Below are positions 61,017 through 64,000 of a stretch of DNA of 64,000 bases, in pieces. Every line of letters starts with the position of its first letter. The first letter of the stretch is position 1. Made by a program: the position numbers and the translations under genes. This DNA comes from Aeromicrobium choanae (GTDB taxonomy: Bacteria; Actinomycetota; Actinomycetes; Propionibacteriales; Nocardioidaceae): assembly GCF_900167475.1 (NCBI RefSeq), contig NZ_LT796768.1:806001-870000 (forward strand), written 5' to 3'. Below the pieces are notes generated by a model. The model was not told the DNA's origin, did no database searches, and saw only the letters and a program-made list of their open reading frames with translations.

Positions 61017-61310
61017 ATGCCCAAACGCACACCGACGGCCCACACCGCCGAGGTCGCCAGCGCCTTCGCCTCCTGGTTGCGCCGCCGGCGCGAGGGGGCG
61101 GGCATGACCCAGGAGGACCTCGCGCACCGCGCGGGCCTGAGCCGCAACCAGGTGCAGAACCTGGAGAACAACCGCAACAACAACGCCACCGGACGGTCGT
61201 CGGCCAACCCGAGCCTGGACACGCTGCTGGCACTCGAGGCGGCCTTCGGGCTGGCCCTGGGCGAGCTGCTGGTCGAGGTGCGCGAGTTCATGGACTCCGC
61301 CGAGCGCTGA
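61017..61310 (+). CDS. XRE-family helix-turn-helix regulator
   Basis: 97 residues. The HTH is FASWLRRRREGAGMTQEDLAHRAGLSRNQVQNLENN, followed by an unusual NRNNNATG insert before NPSLDTLLALEAAFGLALGELLVEV. ATG 61017 lies 7 nt after CATGCT (leaderless); ATG 61005 is inside that hexamer. Its 3' end overlaps the convergent 106-residue protein by 23 bp. Pairing with a small actinobacterial protein recalls WhiJ-type XRE/partner loci, but the partner differs. Confidence 0.8.
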   Translation: MPKRTPTAHTAEVASAFASWLRRRREGAGMTQEDLAHRAGLSRNQVQNLENNRNNNATGRSSANPSLDTLLALEAAFGLALGELLVEVREFMDSAER

Positions 61311-61608
61311 CCCTCCTGCGGTCGCCGGCCAGCCCGGCGGCCCGTTCGAGGTCGGCGACGATCCGGTCGAACACGTCGGCCGCGTGCTGCAGGGCCGCCG
61401 CGAAGGCGCGACCCTCGCCCGCGGACGCGGCGTACGCCTCGGCGCCGTAGGCCAGCTCGATCCGGTCGCCGGGCAGGGTCCCGTGCAGGATGGCCACCCA
61501 GGCGCCCCCGGGCACCGGGAACACCCGCGCGTGCTGCTCGTCCTCAGCCGTCTCGCCGGAGCGGTGGTCGGTGCACCACCACGGGCAGGTGGTCGATGGC
61601 GTCGTCAT
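61288..61608 (-). CDS. Small Cys/His N-terminal actinobacterial protein (DUF6907-like)
   Basis: 106 residues. The N-terminal motif TTCPWWCTDHRSGETAEDEQH has CxxxC and two His and could bind zinc. A beta-rich middle (VAILHGTLPGDRIELAYG) and a helical end follow. This resembles the DUF6907 group of small actinobacterial proteins of unknown function. It converges with and overlaps the XRE gene, and a TATTGGGCCC motif lies 47 bp upstream. No catalytic role is visible. Confidence 0.6.
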   Translation of the reverse strand: MTTPSTTCPWWCTDHRSGETAEDEQHARVFPVPGGAWVAILHGTLPGDRIELAYGAEAYAASAGEGRAFAAALQHAADVFDRIVADLERAAGLAGDRRRVSARRSP

Positions 61609-61654
61609 GGGGCAGTCCTATCAACGGGTGCGGACACCGGGGCGACCCCTAGGT

Positions 61655-61664
61655 TATTGGGCCC
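61655..61664. promoter_or_regulatory. Third ATTGGGC site
   Basis: TATTGGGCCC lies 47 bp upstream of ATG 61608 in the 102-bp gap before the helicase gene's 3' end. It shares TATTGGGC with 60974-60981 and ATTGGGCCC with 60996-61004. Confidence 0.4.
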
Positions 61665-61710
61665 GACGCGCCTTGTCCTCCCCTCGTCTCACGCGACGTC
61701 GCCGGGAGAC

Positions 61711-64000
61711 TCAGAGTGCGTCGTCGTCGGCCCACGCCAGGAACTCGGCGGCCGTCAGCACGGGAGTGCCGTACGCGCGGGCCTTGCGCGCCTTGCCGGA
61801 CTGGGTCCCGGCCTCCGCGACCACGAGGACGTCGCAGCGCGTCTTGGTGACGGTGGCCACCGGGAGGAGACCGAGGCGGGACGCCAGCTCGCTCATGTCG
61901 TCGCGCGAGACGACGCGGCCGTGCCGGCCCAGCGCACTGCCGGAGAAGCAGACCCGCGTCCCCGCGACCAGCACCTCGTCGATCGGCGGGGCCGCCGCGG
62001 CGACTGCGTCCACGACCCGCTCGACGAACTCGACGCCCAGTAGCGTCTCGACGATCTGCAGGCGTCGCACCAGCTCAGGTGACAGCCGTGAGGCTCGTGC
62101 CGCCGCAGCGGCGAGCCGGTCGGCCACGACCGAACCGGCCGCGATCCGGGCGGCATCGTCGACCGGCACGGGGTCGCCGGAGTGCGTCCCCTCGAGCACC
62201 GCGTGGCCCAGCACCCGGCTGACCTCGACGATCGCCGACAGCGTCGCCATCGCCCCCGACCGGGGCACCGGGACATCCCGGTCGCGGCTGAGCAGGTGGC
62301 TCGGCTCGTCCTCGACCAGGACGGCGTGCTCGAACGGCGAACCCGGATCCGGGGCCCCGAGCCGCCGGTGGGCCTGCAACGCGGCCGTCGCCCGGTCGAG
62401 GGCGCGACCGGAGCGGGCGCCACGACGCTCCTCCTCGGTCAGGTCCGCCCCACGCACCTCCACCCCGATCGGCATCGGGTAGGTGCGCTGCAGACGCTTC
62501 AGCTCGAAGTCGATCGTCCCCAGGGTGTCGTCGACGCCGATCCCCACCGGCACGAGACCTTCGAGCAACGGCGCGATCGTCGCCCAGGCCTGCGCGAGGT
62601 GGGGCGCCAGCAGGACGTCGTCGGCGCTGATGCCATAGGCCGTCCGGGCCCCGGCGAGGTCGCGCTCGGGGTTGATCAGCGTCGTGATGGCCGTGCCGTC
62701 CTCGAAGGCGACCGCGAGCTCGACGGGACGGGGGCGCGAGAAGGTGCCCTCGTCCCCGACGAGGCAGACGGCGATGGCGCAGTGCTGGGCCGGACCGCGC
62801 ACCGTCGACCGGTGCAGGTGCCGCAGGATCCGCCGGTCGGTCCGCAGGTGCCGCGGCTCGATGGGCCGCTTCAGCACGAGCCCGGCCAGGGAGGTGGCCC
62901 TGCTCAGCGCGACGTAGACCTGCCCCGTGGCGAACACCCCGCCCGAGAGATCGACGACGAGGCGGTCCAGCGTCTGGCCCTGGCTCTTGTGGATCGTGAT
63001 GGCCCACGCCAGCTTGAACGGCAGCTGCGTGAACACCCCCACGACCTCGCTGCTGAGCCGCCCGTCCTCGACCACGGGCCGCAGCACCTCCCAGGCGAAC
63101 CGGCCCACCTCGGCCCGCGAGCCGTCCGAGAGCTCGACGACGGCTTCGTGCCCTTCGCCCTCGGCCCTGACCTCGACGATGCGCCCGAGCGTGCCGTTGG
63201 CCCACCGGTCGAAGGGATCGTTCGTCAGCATCATGACCTGGGCGCCGACCTTGAACGACAGCACACGATCGGTCGGCGGATCAAAGAGCGAGAGGTCGCC
63301 CACCTCGCTCGCGACGCTGCGGAACTCCTCCCCCGGCAGCAGGTCGAGGCGCTGTCGGTTCCGAGCGCTGACGATCCGGTTGGACGGCGCGAGCGTGAGC
63401 CACAGCTCATCCTCGGGCGGCTCGAAGTCGGGGTCGACCCTGCTGTTGAGCTCGGCCCGGGCCTCGTCGAGCAGCACGCCCTCGCGCACGGCGTTGAGCA
63501 GCGAGGTCAGGCGGTCGTCGCCGAGCTGGCGGAACACCGTCGTGAGCGCGACCGTCGGGAAGACGTCGGCGTCGAAGGAGTCGGCGGAGAAGAAGTAGGG
63601 CGTCTCGTACCTCGTCGCGAAGTAGACGTCCAGCGAGTCCGGCACCACGGGCGGCAGCTGCAGGAGGTCTCCCACCAGGACGACCTGGACCCCGCCGAAC
63701 GGCCGCTCGGGGTGGGGCCCGTACCGCTCGAGCGCGGCGGCGACCTGGTCGAACAGGTCGGCGCGCACCATCGACGCCTCGTCGATGATCAAGGTCTGCA
63801 AGGACTTGAGCGTGCGCGCGAAGCGGCCCGCCCGGTGACGGCCCGAGCGAATGTCCTCGATCGTCGTGGTGCTGAGGAGGCCGAACAGACGGTGGATCGT
63901 GTGCCCGCCGACGTTCAGCGCCGCGATGCCCGTGGGCGCCGCGACGACGACCCGTCGATCCGTGTGCTCCATGAAGTGCCGGATGAGCGTGGACTTGCCG
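61711..64000 (-). CDS. PIF1-like helicase with DnaQ-like and BRCT domains, 5' end missing
   Basis: 762 residues are visible and the N-terminus is beyond the right edge. GKSTLIR at the very edge is Walker A. LIIDEASMVRADLFD (Walker B), GVQVVLVGDLLQLPPV, AITIHKSQGQTLDRLVVDL and VYVALSRATSLAGLVL are PIF1/RecD-type SF1B motifs. A region at about 410-530 looks DnaQ-like but with poor catalytic matches (LVGDEGTFSRPRPVELAVAF, YGISADDVLLAPHLAQAW). The last 90 residues form a BRCT domain (VAGTRVCFSGSAL...DVLVVAEAGTQSGKARKARAYGTPVLTAAEFLAW), which suggests recruitment to DNA damage or replication sites. Confidence 0.82.
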   Translation of the reverse strand, partial: GKSTLIRHFMEHTDRRVVVAAPTGIAALNVGGHTIHRLFGLLSTTTIEDIRSGRHRAGRFARTLKSLQTLIIDEASMVRADLFDQVAAALERYGPHPERPFGGVQVVLVGDLLQLPPVVPDSLDVYFATRYETPYFFSADSFDADVFPTVALTTVFRQLGDDRLTSLLNAVREGVLLDEARAELNSRVDPDFEPPEDELWLTLAPSNRIVSARNRQRLDLLPGEEFRSVASEVGDLSLFDPPTDRVLSFKVGAQVMMLTNDPFDRWANGTLGRIVEVRAEGEGHEAVVELSDGSRAEVGRFAWEVLRPVVEDGRLSSEVVGVFTQLPFKLAWAITIHKSQGQTLDRLVVDLSGGVFATGQVYVALSRATSLAGLVLKRPIEPRHLRTDRRILRHLHRSTVRGPAQHCAIAVCLVGDEGTFSRPRPVELAVAFEDGTAITTLINPERDLAGARTAYGISADDVLLAPHLAQAWATIAPLLEGLVPVGIGVDDTLGTIDFELKRLQRTYPMPIGVEVRGADLTEEERRGARSGRALDRATAALQAHRRLGAPDPGSPFEHAVLVEDEPSHLLSRDRDVPVPRSGAMATLSAIVEVSRVLGHAVLEGTHSGDPVPVDDAARIAAGSVVADRLAAAAARASRLSPELVRRLQIVETLLGVEFVERVVDAVAAAAPPIDEVLVAGTRVCFSGSALGRHGRVVSRDDMSELASRLGLLPVATVTKTRCDVLVVAEAGTQSGKARKARAYGTPVLTAAEFLAWADDDAL

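Overview
The window is high-GC, densely packed actinobacterial chromosome. It carries an F420-dependent glucose-6-phosphate dehydrogenase (fgd), a resuscitation-promoting factor (rpfB), GuaB3 next to IMP dehydrogenase, a protein O-mannosyltransferase, the gephyrin-like division protein Glp with a SepX/GLPR-type membrane partner, and many genes whose start codon lies 6-7 nt behind a TAnnnT hexamer, as in leaderless mRNAs. The gene set suits Propionibacteriales/Nocardioidaceae (an Aeromicrobium- or Nocardioides-like organism); the genus is an inference and no 16S gene is present.

Region 1 (about 1-20.5 kb) is a surface-polysaccharide locus. It holds two Wzz-like chain-length proteins, a Wzy-type polymerase/ligase, a Wzx-type flippase, five glycosyltransferases, two hexapeptide acyltransferases, a DegT-type sugar aminotransferase, a FAD oxidoreductase, a secreted beta-helix protein, a secretory lipase, a WS/DGAT-like acyltransferase and a 1341-residue secreted polysaccharide-deacetylase-like protein with Pro/Thr repeat linkers. 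Genes are in tight runs with 1-4 bp overlaps. A symmetrical bidirectional -10 lies between the flippase and the acyltransferase operon.

Region 2 (about 20.8-34.7 kb) is housekeeping: pth, rplY, prs and glmU; an ArsR/SRPBCC divergent pair; tRNA-Gln; a MarR regulator; an ABC-F protein; ispE, rsmA, rpfB, tatD and metG. A large inverted repeat with 23-bp perfect arms sits between the convergent marR and ABC-F genes.

Region 3 (about 34.8-46 kb) contains a two-gene YhgE/Pip system with a degenerate ABC-ATPase-like partner, fgd and rsmI, the mannosyltransferase, an ECF sigma factor with a DUF4349 membrane protein, a second F420/LLM oxidoreductase, a pair of fluoride channels, a secreted GATase-like protein and tRNA-Ala.

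Region 4 (about 46-64 kb) contains the Glp/RimJ/GLPR division module with galU, 5-formyl-THF cyclo-ligase, a ChoD-like GMC oxidoreductase with an aldehyde dehydrogenase, the guaB-guaB3-nitrilase-GNAT operon, an AurF-like diiron oxygenase next to a ferredoxin-fused reductase, an XRE regulator paired with a small Cys/His protein, and a truncated helicase with exonuclease-like and BRCT domains.

The most interesting signals are regulatory. Two divergent gene pairs are each separated by exactly 18 bp with both starts apparently leaderless. A palindrome ATGTGACA-N7-TGT(C/A)ACAT precedes both the aldehyde dehydrogenase and the AurF-like gene. An ATTGGGC motif surrounds the XRE gene. Among proteins, the ABC-ATPase-like partner of YhgE with His in place of the Walker A Lys stands out. 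I found no insertion sequence, prophage or CRISPR array.
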